The notes under the pieces: generated by a model
Databases searched by the model: none
What the model saw: only the letters and a program-made list of their open reading frames with translations
What the model was told of the DNA's origin: nothing
Shown here: in pieces, positions 22,651 to 33,312 of the stretch
Layout: the number at the start of each line of letters is the position of its first letter
Numbering within the stretch: the first letter of the stretch is position 1
Translations under genes and position numbers: made by a program
Source: Chenopodium formosanum
Lineage: Eukaryota > Streptophyta > Magnoliopsida > Caryophyllales > Amaranthaceae
Assembly: GCA_024500155.1 (NCBI GenBank)
Contig: CM044877.1
Span: 22,586,001-22,650,000 of the forward strand
Reading direction: 5' to 3'
DNA: 64,000 nucleotides

Positions 22651-24800
22651 ATAGAGCTGCCTAGCCTTAGAAGCTAAGGACCTGCCACCTATATAGGAGG
22701 CGTAGTAACCCGTATGCAATTCTTCGAGGACCTCTTTACCCTTCTCTGGGGTAACACACTTCAATAGAGGTTTCAAAAAACCATTCTTGAGGAGTTCTCC
22801 TTGTCTTAGCTCGAAGTTTTCCGCTCGTTTCTTCAGAACAGCCGCCTCCTGGGGTGAATTAGGGAGCGTGTCGTCTGCAAGATAAGCTCGAATGCTGTCC
22901 ATCCAGGTTGAGCTTCGATCGAGAATTCCAATGGGTTCTTCATTAGATATACTTCTTTTTTCCATGACCTCCAAGAAAACTGACTGAGGCGTTTCACAGG
23001 AGGCGGATGATGCTAGTTTGGACAGAGCATCTGCCTGATTGTTCGAAGACCTGGGCACTTGACTTAGATGAAATTCCTCAAGTGTCCCAACTTCATTTTT
23101 GGCCTCCTGCAAATATTTTATCATGGCCGGGTGAGTGGCCTCGTACGTTCCATTAACTTGGAGTACGACCAGTTGTGAATCAGAGCAGGCATCAATTTTC
23201 TTTGCCCCTGCTGCCTTGCAATACCGGATGCTGGCTAGCAGGGCTTCATATTCGGCCTCATTGTTAGAGACCTGGAACTGGAACCGTAGTGCATACTCAT
23301 ACTTATCTCCCTCAAGAGATTGACAGATAATTCCTGCACCACAGCCGTTCGTAGTGGAGCTCCCGTCCACATACACTTTCCAAACCTGACTGGTATTGTC
23401 CGGAGCAACCAGCCTTGTCATTTCAACAATAAAGTCGGCGAATGCTTTCCCCTTTATTGCTTTCCTTGGTTCGTAGGTGATTTCCAATCCTTGCATTTCA
23501 ATCGCCCATTTGAGCATTCGTTCATAAGACTCCAAGGTTGTAAGTGGCCGCTTGATTGGTTGGTCAGTATAGACTACTACCGCATGTGCCAAGAAGTAAG
23601 GTTTTAACTTCTTGATGGCCATGTAAAGGGCGAGGCCAAAGTTTTCAACCATGGGGTACCAAAGCTCTGCGTTCCTAAGAACATGGCTAATGAAATAGAC
23701 CGAGAGCTGGATGCCGTCTCTTTCAGCTAAGAGAATGGCACTTAGGGCATGACCGGAGACGGCCAGATACATGAAGAGCTTCTCTTTGGGCAAAGGGCTA
23801 ACAAGCCTCGGCAAAGAGTGTAGATGAGTTTTTAACTTTTGAAAGGCCGCCTCTGCGTCATCCCCACATTCAAAGTAGGTCTTCTTCCTGATTGCCTGGA
23901 AGAAGTAGAGGCACTTGTCACCTAACCGGCTGAGGAATCTCCCCAAGGCCGCCAGACAACCTGTTAGCTTTTGCACTTCTTTCACAGTACGGGGCGACTG
24001 CATGTCGATTACCACCTGTATTTTTTCAGGGTTGGCCTCTATTCCCCTTTGGTCAATTAAGAATCCAAGAAACTTCCCAGACTCAACACCAAAGACACAC
24101 TTTTTTGGGTTCGGCATGACCTTGTGCCGCCTGAGTGTGGCAAATGTTTCTCGGAGATCAGCAAGGTAATCATCTTGTTGTTTGGATTTGACTATCATGT
24201 CATCAATGTACGCCTCTACATTCCTTCTAATTTGATTAATGAAGACCGTATTAATAATTCGTTGGAAAGTAGCAGGCGCATTCTTCAAACCAAACGACAT
24301 CACAGTATAACAGAACAACCCCTGATCAGTGACGAATGCCGTCTTTTCTTAATCTTTTTTCCACAGGGGGATCTGGTGGAAGCCTGAATAGGCCTCCATA
24401 AAACTCATCAGGGCATGTCCGGCTATTGAATCAACCAGACTTTTGATCTTTGGCAGTGGATAACTATCCTTTGGATAACACACATGCGCCAAGTTCCATT
24501 CGGCTTTCCTACTAACACAACGTTATCCACCCACTCAGGGAAATTGCATGGCCGAATGAACTTGGCGTCCAGCAGCTTTTTTACTTCAGCGGCTGCCGCC
24601 TGACTTCTTTCCTCGCCGTGGTTTCTCTTCTTTTGCCGAATGGGCTTCTTTTTGGGATCCAAGGCGAGTTTGTGGACAGCGAGATCCGAGCTGATGCTTG
24701 ACATCTTTTCCACTTCAAAGGCAAAGATGTCTTTGAATTCTTTCAGCAGCTGGTGCAGGCTCTCACCAATCTTAACAAATGCAACCTCCCCCACCTTAAC
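22645..24800 (-). pseudogene. Tat reverse transcriptase with two RNase H domains, broken
   Basis: RT motifs include VLVGKPNGTWRMC, FCYTVMSFGLKNAPATFQ and YIDDMIVKS. A gypsy-type RNase H follows (KEKLFMYLAVSGHALSAIL ... VVYTDQPIKRPL). A second, archaeal-type RNase H comes next (WKVYVDGSS ... SNNEAEYEALLASI ... CSDSQLVV ... NNQADALSKLASSA). Two RNase H domains are diagnostic for the Tat lineage. Breaks are a frameshift near 24475 and TAA at 24349-24351; the rest is one long open frame. Confidence 0.9.
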
Positions 24801-25148
24801 CGTCCGCTCTGGCCGACTTTCGTCCAGAGGGATATCAATTTGTTCGCCAGCAGGCTAGGGACGGAGGTCGTCTGACCGTTCCCCGGTCAGTGATTGCTAT
24901 TGCTTTTCTTTTTTGACCACCACCAGCTGATCAATCTTTCTTTTCTTATCGACTGGTGGGGCCAAATAATCTTCCTTGATATCATCAAGGTCGATTGTAT
25001 GTTTTACCCGTCCAGTTGTTGTGGCCGCGGGCTTGACGCCCGAGAGGTAGCACTCCCGAGCCGTCTTTTGGTCCCCGTTGAGGGAACCGATTGTTCCATC
25101 ATCCCTCTCATACTTGAGCAGCATGAGAGCATGAATGATGACAACCTT
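24801..25148 (-). pseudogene. Tat linker between protease and RT
   Basis: A Lys-rich stretch (for example DKKRKIDQLVVVKK) ends at a stop near 24895, followed by PAGEQIDIPLDESRPERTVKVG, which is part of the usual protease-RT linker. The X solo LTR at 25149 separates it from the protease. Confidence 0.6.
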
Positions 25149-27398
25149 TGTAGGGAATATTTCAAGCGTTAACCCCTAGCTTGAACCCCACTATGATCAT
25201 ACATTAAAGTACGGTGGCGTCCAAAGGGAAAGAATATAGAGCAAAAGAGTCGCCAACAAGTTTTTTTTAGGAACTTGTAAACCGTTCACCAGGTGAAGGT
25301 TACACCCCTTAACGATCCAGGAAATCGTCAACTCCATAAGGTCTTGAACCAAATAGGGTTCGGGGATGAAGGTACAAATCCAACCTAAAAGAGATTGAAC
25401 CTGCACTAATAATAGGCCTTTACTTTATTCTGTTCGTATTCATGTGCGCTTTCTGACTAACATGCAATCAATAGGTTAACCCTAAACCTGTTTATCTATG
25501 TTGGTGTAATATTAATGCACAAATAAATCTATTAATGGCGATCACTTGAATTATAATCATAATTAACCCTAAACAAGATTATTAAGTACAAATTCCCTTT
25601 AAACATGCATAAAAGGTGTGATCAAGCAATAAAAATAAATATAATCAAGCAACATAATAATCATAAAAATAATTATAACAATTATAAAAATAAGCATAAA
25701 TCATGTTAAAGCATAATAATAATAGCAAGATCCTAGGCATGATACTAACAAGATTAATAACAAACCCTAGCATGTCACTAAACAATAAAAAACAAATATA
25801 TAACCCTAACATGATACTAAAAAGAAAATAGGAAGCATCGCAGGAATCATAATTTTCATGTTTGATAATAGAAATTATAATTCTTACCCTAAACATGATA
25901 CTAGGAAGATCAAAACATCCTAACATAACACTAGGAATCATAATAACAACCTAAGCATGATTTCTATATCATAATAACAATAAATCAATTAAAGCACTTA
26001 CTTGGATGCCTCGTACCTCTTTGTAATAACAAAATACACGCGTTAGTAACTTCAAGGAAAATATAAAACAAAACAATTAAATCAAATAATTGAAATAGAG
26101 ATTTGGGACCAAACCATTAGAAATTAAAACCTTTCACGTCTAGGGCGAAGGCAACTTCGAACTTGGCTAGGTGTTTCTAAATCTAATGAATGCGGAATTT
26201 TTGTATTTGTGAAAAAGCTAGTTTAGAAAAGAGAGAAAGAGAGAGAGTAATCAAGAGAATCTTGATGAGAGTTGAGAAGAAAGAATTAGAAAGAATAAGA
26301 ATTGATGATTGAAAACAGAATTTTAAGAGGTTATTTATAGAGAAAATCAGTCGGATGGATAAAAATACGAATCAGAGTTTCAACGAGAATAAAACTCGAT
26401 CGCAGCGTCAAACACGCGCATGGCGCCAAATGCTGGACTCTAGCGCCAGACGCTAGGATTGGCGCCAGACACTACACTTTGGCGCCAGACGCTACACTTT
26501 GGCGCCAGACACTAAACGTGGCGCCAGGCGCTGGAAAACAGTTTTTGCAAATTTTGTTTTTATCATATCTTTTGATCTAGAAGTCCAAATAAGTCATATA
26601 ATATGTCTTTGGAAAGCTCTTGAAGTCTAATTTCCAACCCAATTAGAATCAGATTAAAATATTTTGTAGATAAAAAGATATAGCCGAAATAGTGGAAGGG
26701 TGTCAGTTTTGGATAGAGTTTCATATCTGATTCATATCTTTTTCGTTATAACTCGGATTTAATATTATAATATATCATTGGAAAGATAATTTCAAGATCT
26801 ATCCAATTATATAAAATTTGGATAATGATTATGAGGGACGAAAATAATATCTGAATATATTCCACTTTGTACAAAAAAGGATTCTAAAAAGGAGTAGTTT
26901 TATTCAATTTCAAACTCTTTGAAACAGTATTATTAATCCTAACTCCATTAGGATTTAAAAGAACCTTCTAGAGTATTCTAGAAGACTATAATCAATCCTA
27001 ATAGCTTTAGGAATGATAATTAATAGGCCCTCCTCTAGATCATTGGGCCGCAGGTAAAAACCAAACTGGGCCCAATTTAGTATTTTGGCCATAACTTCCT
27101 CATTATTCATCGGAATTGGGCTTATAATATATCGTTGGAAAAGTCTTTTCAATCTTTTCAAGCCCCATCCAACTACACCATTATTGGACCCATACTCTGG
27201 ACCAAACAAACTAGATTCACTGTTTTTCATAAATAAGGTAAGAAAAAAAATATTTTCAAAAACAGAAAGAAGAGATATTTTAATAAAGACATCCTCATCA
27301 CTAGACTTTTCACACTTTTTCTTTGTTTGATAATCAAATGACATGAAAAGTATTCATCACGGGGTTTGGTTTTGGGGAGACACATTTGGGTGTGTACA
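25149..27398 (-). mobile_element. Family-X solo LTR, copy 2 (in the Tat protease/linker)
   Basis: 2250 bp from TGTAGGGAATATTTCAAGC to GTGTGTACA. Flanks ACCTT (25144-25148) and GCCTT (27399-27403) match at 4 of 5 bases. There is no internal region or second LTR. The TATA box is on the minus strand (26332-26339), so the LTR is read leftward. It holds a 20-bp GGCGCCAGAC repeat and three copies of the TTGGAAAG module. It is not coding. Confidence 0.87.
26422..26540. repeat. 20-bp GGCGCCAGAC minisatellite in X copy 2
   Basis: Units like GGCGCCAGACACTACACTTT at 26461, 26481 and 26501, with diverged units on either side starting near 26422. GGCGCC is self-complementary. The block lies 80-200 bases upstream of the minus-strand TATA box at 26332-26339. 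Equivalent but different repeats occur in the other X copies (39585-39690, 54312-54365). Confidence 0.8.
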
Positions 27399-28051
27399 GC
27401 CTTGCACTCGTTCAGAGTGGGTCGGCCAAAGATGAGGTTGTAGGCAGTGAGCTCTTCAACCTCTAGGAAACGGATGGTCATGTGCCGACCGCTTTCCTTT
27501 TTTCCCAGGAGGACGGGCAAATCAATTCGTCCGACTGGGTGCACAAGTCCTTCCCCAAACCCAACAAGGGTGTGAGAGACCTCCATCATGCTATCCGGTT
27601 TGTACTTGAGGTTGGATAAGCATTTGAGGCTAATGAGGTCAGAGGATCTGCCCGTGTCAATCAAAATTCGACCAACCAGTTGGTTGGCCACTTTGCATTC
27701 AATGACCACAGGGTCATCATGCGGCCGACGGACTTTGCCTCTGTCTCTTTCGGTGATGATGACTTCAGGGAAGGCGGATGTGCTTGCCGCCTCTCCCTCT
27801 TCAAAAGAATTGACCATCTTTTTCAGATGGTCCTTGGTGCCTCGAATGGTCGGGCCACCCCCGGCGAATCCGCCTGCTATTGTATGTATCGGATCTTCAT
27901 CTGTTTTGGTACTAATAGTAGGCTGGGGAGTCTTCTTCTTGGACAGCCCCGGATTCGCCTTGGAAGTCACTTTGGACTTCACATAGGACTTCAGCTGTCT
28001 TTTGTCGGCCAGACGGTCAAGCTCCCTCTTGAGACTAAAGCAGTCGTTCAT
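27399..28051 (-). pseudogene. Tat protease, interrupted by X solo LTR
   Basis: The retropepsin active site reads LIDTGRSSDLIS; the usual DTGSS has become DTGRS. It is followed by VGRIDLPVLLG and YNLIFGRPTLNECKAV, the C-terminal protease motifs. The frame then runs into the X LTR. The protease would have cut the polyprotein. Confidence 0.85.
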
Positions 28052-29758
28052 GTCATGGCCGACATCCTCATGGAAGTGTCAGTGTTTATTTTTGTTCCAA
28101 TTTTTGGCGGAACCTTTCATAGGAGTCGACTTCTCAAGAGTCAGTTGATCCTTGATCTCCAAGAGGATGGAGCAACAGTCCTTGGGGAACTCATACCTTG
28201 GAACGTACGACTTCCACTCTTTTTTCTTCTTCTAGGCCGGCTGATCGGAGTTATCAACGACCTAGATCTGTTTTTTCTTTTTGCTTTCTTCTGGCTTTGG
28301 AGCCGGTTGAGCAGGCCGACTCTCCTTCTGTCGGTCGTACTTCCTTGAGTCTAACTGTTTGCTGGAGGAGCAGAGTTCAGTCGCCTATATATAGGCTTCC
28401 GCCTCTCGCAGTGCTCCTTACAGAGTGAAGATTTGTTTGCGGACGAGTTCATACTTGAAAGTAGACCCGTCCTTCAGACCCTTGAAGAAGTCTGTGTAGG
28501 CGACCTCATTAGACAGCCCATGGATCTGGATTCTCACCAGATTGAACCGCCTGACATAGGAACGCAACCCTTCTCTATCTCCCTACTGTACATTGTCTAA
28601 ATCAAGGCTTGTCTTTTTGTCAGGGATGTTCATAGAGAAGTTAGAAGCAAACAAGAACGCAAGCGTCTTGAAGCTATTGATGCATCCAGCCGGCAGATTG
28701 CCAAACCACTGTTGGGCTTTGCCCTTCAGGGTGGCTAGAAAGCAGTGACACTATGCGACATCATCCAACCCTTATAAGTACATGAGGTGGGTGTATGCTA
28801 GCAGGTGGTCTTCAGGGTAGGAGGTCCCATCATAGGTTCTAACCAACACATTTTTAACCTTGGCCGGTTGTTCGGCTTCGGCTATTTCCCTGGAGAACGC
28901 AGAGGGTTGATCTCCAAGGTGTTGCAGCCTAAGCTGCCAGTCCATGGGATGATAACCACATGCCGCCTACCCTCCAAAGAAGGCAAGATGAATGTATGGT
29001 AAAGCAGGTGGCTGGTACAATGGTGGAGCCATGTATTGGGCCGACTGTATCACATGAGGGCCAGGCTGGACCCAAGGGCTGCTTGCAGGGGTCTCATGTA
29101 CAGATTGGGAATACCTCACAGAGGTATTCTAAAAGCTATCATGGTAGGTCGACGTAAAGGCCGACTCTAATAGCTGGGTTCTTTTCTGCTCGATGTAATG
29201 TCGAGCATTGGAGAACGTTTTCTTGCTACCATCCGGCTGTAATTGCCGAATGGCTTTTCTTGTACCCGTTTCTGGGAAACGGAGTCTCGAGAGGTCAAGT
29301 TGAGGCCGAGCCTTCTCCTTAGGGGCAGTATGAGGAGTCTGCTGGCGGTCCCTGACCGACTTTTATTTGCCAGGTTGGGCTGGCTTCTTGGCCGAATTCT
29401 CCTTTCTAGGAGTAGACGACTTCTTGGTGGCAAGCTGCTTGATTTCACCCATGAGACTGCTCACGAGTTTCATGAGTTCGTCTCGGGTGACTGGGGTTGA
29501 TCCTGCCGCTTGGGAAGGATCAATCGGCTGCCCTAAGAGCTTTCTGGCCTGTCCTGCACTCTTGCTTGGACCCGCCTAGTCATGGTGACGCTCTCGCTTT
29601 TCTTTACTACGGATGCGTCTAGAGATGAGGGACCCATCACGGCCCATGTAGGTTTCGACATCAGCATCGTCCCCTGAATCATGGTCCATCTGGACCACTA
29701 TGTCCTCCGAAGGCCGATTAGTCTCAAGAGTCATCGGTACAGGTTCTTGTGAAGCCAT
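28052..29758 (-). pseudogene. Tat gag, heavily broken
   Basis: The likely start is ATG at 29756-29758 (MASQEPVPMTLE), about 35 bases inside the LTR border. The frame stops at TAG 29576-29578 and has many later stops and shifts. The retrotransposon gag domain is visible near 28600-28760 (CHCFLATLKGKAQQWFGNLP, SFKTLAFLFASNF). The capsid region is followed by a Lys-rich stretch near 28260-28330. Gag would form the virus-like particle. Confidence 0.75.
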
Positions 29759-29767
29759 CTTAGAGGT

Positions 29768-29792
29768 ACTCTCCCCACAGACGGGCGCCAAA
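29768..29792 (-). other. Primer binding site of the Tat element
   Basis: On the minus strand, TTTGGCGCCCGTCTGTGGGG directly follows the GAAACA end of the 5' LTR. A nearly identical site follows the LTR at 31131 on the + strand. Confidence 0.85.
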
Positions 29793-30321
29793 TGTTTCAG
29801 GGTTTTTTGTGTCCCTCGGGAGAGATACAACACTAAGACTGGATCCAGCAAGGGGCGCCTGTACCTGCAAAACAATGGAACACCGAATGGTCGGTGGTCC
29901 GCCTCCAAAGATTAAGTTAGTATAGGTTCGGAGTGAAAACCTGTGGAAAAGAGGTTATCTCCTTGGATTCCAAGCTCAGGTGTACAGTTTCTTGAGAGTG
30001 ACAGTTCAGACAATGATTAGTATTCAATCAAGGTTATGTCATAAAAGTTGTCAAAAAGATCTCATCCCCATAAATGAGGGGAATGTTCCCTATTTATAGG
30101 ATCCTAGGAATGTGTGCCCTTTCTAGGGTTTGGTGCCCTAGGAAAGGGCACGCCGTTTTTGCAGGGGTCCCTTGGGATTTGGGCCTTGAAAGCCGCCATT
30201 CCTAGGGGGGTAAATCTGCCTGCCACGTGTCACCATCTGGAAGGTCCAAGGTGGCTCCCCTTCCAGTGACACGTGGCTGGCTCGGATTGGGCCAGCTGGT
30301 AGGGTAAAAATACCCAAATCA
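29793..30321 (-). repeat. 5' LTR of the Tat element
   Basis: 529 bp, collinear with 1450-1978. It ends at CCCAAATCA before ACGTT (30322-30326). It carries two CACGTG boxes (30224-30229, 30270-30275) upstream of a TATA box in the CTATTTATAGG palindrome near 30097 (read on the minus strand). Confidence 0.93.
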
Positions 30322-30326
30322 ACGTT

Positions 30327-30627
30327 AAATGCAGAAAGTTAACGGAAGAAAAAAATCAAAGAACAGTCGGAGAGAGAAAACAAGCATGTTGTGAAAAAAG
30401 AATGAATTCAAATCAAGAAATAAATAAAAAGAGGTAAGATAAAAAAAAAAATAAAGAGCCATTTTGTAAAGAAGGAAACAAAAAAATAACAAAAAAAAAA
30501 AAAAAAGAGAAGTAAAGATGGCTGGAATCGGAAGAAGAAGGAGTAGAGCTATGCTTTATTTGTATAGGGCTATGTTTAGCAGGTGGTCTAGGGTGCACAT
30601 AAGAATTTGTGAACCTGTTGCAACAAG
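30327..30627. other. Flank of the Tat insertion, nothing identified
   Basis: A-rich sequence with no supported ORF. With 1-1444 it formed one continuous region before the Tat element inserted. Confidence 0.5.
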
Positions 30628-31131
30628 TGTTTAGGGTAAAAATACCCCATACACGTGGTCCAATCCCGTAGTGACACGTGGCCCAACCAAAAGGTTACAC
30701 GTGTCCTTATGGGAAGATGACACGTGTCAAGTTAAGGAGAGCACCTGTAATGAACGAAAAGGGCCTCCTTACATCAGGATGCCCAAATCTCGAGAAAGCT
30801 GCAAAACGACGCTGACCCCTAGACACGTGTTGCAACCTGATTGTGCCGCCAATCAAATCGCGTCATTCTAGGGTAATAACCCTAAAGGGAACAATTCCCC
30901 ACCCATATAAATACCCCAATCATTTATGATGGGATGGGTGGATTGTGACATAATATTAAACAGAGCACTAAATAGCTCCAACTTCTCTCTACTTTCCCTC
31001 TCTAACCTTTCCGATTTCAGGTTACTAACTTAACCGTCGGAGGCGAATATTCGTGTTTTGTAGGTGTCCGAGTCTCGTTGCCGGCAGAAGCGTGACCAGT
31101 ATCCCGAGGGATTATAAAAAACCCCAAAACA
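30628..31131 (+). repeat. 5' LTR of a second Tat-like element (LTR B)
   Basis: It runs from TGTTTAGGGTAAAAATACCCC to CCCCAAAACA, about 504 bp, followed at once by the primer site TTTGGCGCCGTCTGTGGGGA. The TATA box is on the + strand at 30906-30913. Start and end wording resemble the Tat LTR in the other orientation, so it is a relative. The start is inferred from TG and the shared wording. Confidence 0.75.
30652..30829 (+). promoter_or_regulatory. Five CACGTG (G-box/ABRE-like) sites upstream of TATA in LTR B
   Basis: CACGTG occurs at 30652, 30675, 30698, 30721 and 30824, the first four spaced exactly 23 bases apart. Most are in ACACGTGGC or ACACGTGTC context, which matches the plant G-box/ABA-response consensus. 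The TATA box follows at 30906. Confidence 0.7.
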
Positions 31132-31324
31132 TTTGGCGCCGTCTGTGGGGATACTCGTATGCAATGGAAATAGTCGTCAAATAGATGGTCAGACACTTAA
31201 TGCCGGCCTTGGTCATGACGGTCATGTAGAAGACATAGTTTGAGGAGGGTGATCCCATCGTAAGGGGGACCTTCCTTAGATGCCCATGGCCATTTAAAAG
31301 CCTAGGAATTTACACTTTTTAAGG
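31132..31324 (+). other. Leader of the second Tat-like element, truncated
   Basis: The primer site is followed by about 170 bases of leader-like sequence without a clear ORF. It breaks off at the W LTR, so the rest of this element is lost or lies outside the window. Confidence 0.5.
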
Positions 31325-32247
31325 TGTAGTGGGATTTGAATTCCTGACTTTTTGGGGGACCTTGAATTAGAATTGATTCTATCATCAGGTTTTTTTATAA
31401 GAAACAAGTAGGAGTCGCTAATGTGTTTTAGGAAAACTAACCTTTTAAAGTGATCAAGCAACACTAATTAATTAATTAATTAATTAAGGTTCTTTTAAAC
31501 AAGAAAATAAAGATGATTTATCTAAGTGCTCGGGAATTTTCCACTTCTCTTTGCTAGATCTTCGTTTAGAACACTTATGGACTCCTTCTTGTCGGGGAAC
31601 CTCCACCGTAGTAACAAAATATCAAAAGGGGTGAGTGTTTAGGACCAGAGGGGTTAGGTAGTACAAATTCACAAGTTTTTCGCCAGAGTTTAGGGTTAAA
31701 TTCTGTCTGTTTAAGCCTCGGAATAAGCCTCTATTTATAGGGAATGAGTAGGTTTAGGGTTTCGAAAATTCTGCCGCAGTAGGTGTCGTGTGCAACTGGA
31801 TTAGTTGCGCGTGGCCACCCAGCGTAAGTGATTGACGCAACTAATTGTCTTGCGCGCGACTTTATGGCAAGATTCAATTTTCTAATTTTCTGAATTTCAG
31901 GATCTTTAACGAGCAGTGTCATGCGCAACTGAATTAGTTGCGCGCGTTATCCCAGCGCGACTCCTTAAGATGCACGCGTTATTTTCTGCGACAGTGCTTA
32001 TTTTGACCTAGGCGTTCTTAAATCCATCATTATTGGGTTTTAATTACGGGTTTAAGCCTAATTATGATCGGATTTAATTAATTGGACTTTATTTGGCTTT
32101 GTTTCTTGGTTTGGGCTAGTCTTTTTTGTTTTGTGGTTTTAACCAGTTATCCATAAGCATTCTTCACTTCAATCCAACACGAAGATGGTTTTATTTATCG
32201 TCATTGCACTTCCTGTCGGGACAGGAGGCCAAAAGTAGGTGTCTACA
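31325..32247 (-). mobile_element. Solo LTR of family W (related to X)
   Basis: It starts TGTAGTGGG and ends GTGTCTACA, as X does, and shares a GAGTCGC...TTTTAGGAA motif near 31411 with X. The TATA box (CTATAAATAG) lies on the minus strand at about 31731-31740. GCGCAACT...AGTTGCGC palindromes occur at 31785-31975, upstream of TATA in that orientation. No target duplication is visible (TAAGG versus CATAG), so the borders are uncertain. Confidence 0.55.
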
Positions 32248-32259
32248 CATAGCTGCAAC

Positions 32260-33304
32260 TAGGGATGGCAATAGATCCGTATCCGACCCGGATCCGTGGA
32301 TAAATATCCGTTTTCACGGATATGGATCTTGTAAAATTGGACCCGACGGATCTGGGCCGAATTCGGATCTTGTACTAAAAAAACGGATCTGGATACAGGT
32401 CTAACCCAAATACCCGTATCCAGATCCGTTTACCCGTTTCTTATTAAAAAAAGGACTATTTCCAAAAAAAAGCCCAACTTACCTAAGTTTCATTGGTTCC
32501 ACCAACCCCCCCCCCCCAAAAAAAAAACCCTAAAATCACACACACACTCTCTTTCTCTCTGTAGCCTCTCTCCCTTCTCTCTCTAACGACAACCAGTTGA
32601 CCACAACTCCAGCCGCTCCATCCTCCGGCCTCTCCGGCGACCGTGAGTCCAGCAACTCCTCCCTCTTCGGCGACTGTGAGTCTAGCCCATCTTGTCCGAG
32701 CTCCAACGACCGCAAGTCACAAACACACAACGCATAATTTCTGGAATTTTGGTTTACTTAATCTGTAGATTCTTTACATTTTGTTTAGTTTTATTTAATT
32801 TTTTTTTGTCATTATTGTTTACTAATTCGTTAGTATATATCCAAATGAGTAAATAATGTTTACTTTATTTTGTCATAGTGCATAATTTTAATGCTTACTC
32901 TGTACTAATTTTTGAGTGGATTTTTTTTATTAATGCTCACTGTTCACAAATTTGTATTGTAGTCTGCAATTCGCATTCCGCAAGATGTTTTGATTAATTT
33001 AATTTTACTTTGTGTTTGTTTTATTATTTTTAATTGTTGTCATTTTAATTAGTTTGTTATTTGAATACTAGTTTTTACTTGATAATTAGATTTTTACTTG
33101 AAAATTAGATTTTTTGTCAAATTAATAGGTATAAGGTGCAGGATCCGTTTTGGACCCGGATCCGTAGGATCCAACGGATATGGATATGGATCCTCTTTCT
33201 CCATACCCGACAGATCCGGATCGGATCTGGATCCAGGGTGCAAAAACGGATCTGAATATAGATCCAGTCGGATCCGGTCCAGATCCGACCCGTTGCCTTC
33301 CCTA
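32260..33304. mobile_element. hAT-like non-autonomous element, ATCCG-rich ends
   Basis: It is bounded by TAGGGATGGCAA and TTGCCTTCCCTA. The flanks GCTGCAAC (32252-32259) and TCTGCAAC (33305-33312) match at 7 of 8 bases. Both ends (about 32270-32430 and 33135-33290) are packed with GGATCCG/CGGATCC words in inverted arrangement. The middle is AT-rich and has no supported ORF. Confidence 0.8.
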
Positions 33305-33312
33305 TCTGCAAC

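Larger units (their letters stand above)
1450..30321 (-). mobile_element. Ty3/gypsy element of the Tat (Retand/Ogre-like) lineage, with nested insertions
   Basis: Two 529-bp LTRs (1450-1978 and 29793-30321) bound the element. The 5-bp duplication ACGTT lies directly outside both (1445-1449 and 30322-30326). A primer site follows the right LTR and a polypurine tract precedes the left LTR when read on the minus strand. Gag, protease, RT, two RNase H domains and integrase follow in that order on the minus strand, and an antisense gene lies next to the 3' LTR. Dual RNase H and an antisense ORF are established features of the Tat lineage. By hand count the LTRs differ at about 35 of 529 positions, so the insertion is fairly old. 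All ORFs are broken. Insertions at 3409, 8137 and 25149 account for more than half of the 28.9-kb span. Confidence 0.92.

Noticed and set aside
25149..27398. Reading X as a DNA transposon because of TGTAG...CTACA ends
   Set aside because: The inverted match is only five bases, the ends are TG...CA and the duplications are 5 bp, all of which fit an LTR better.
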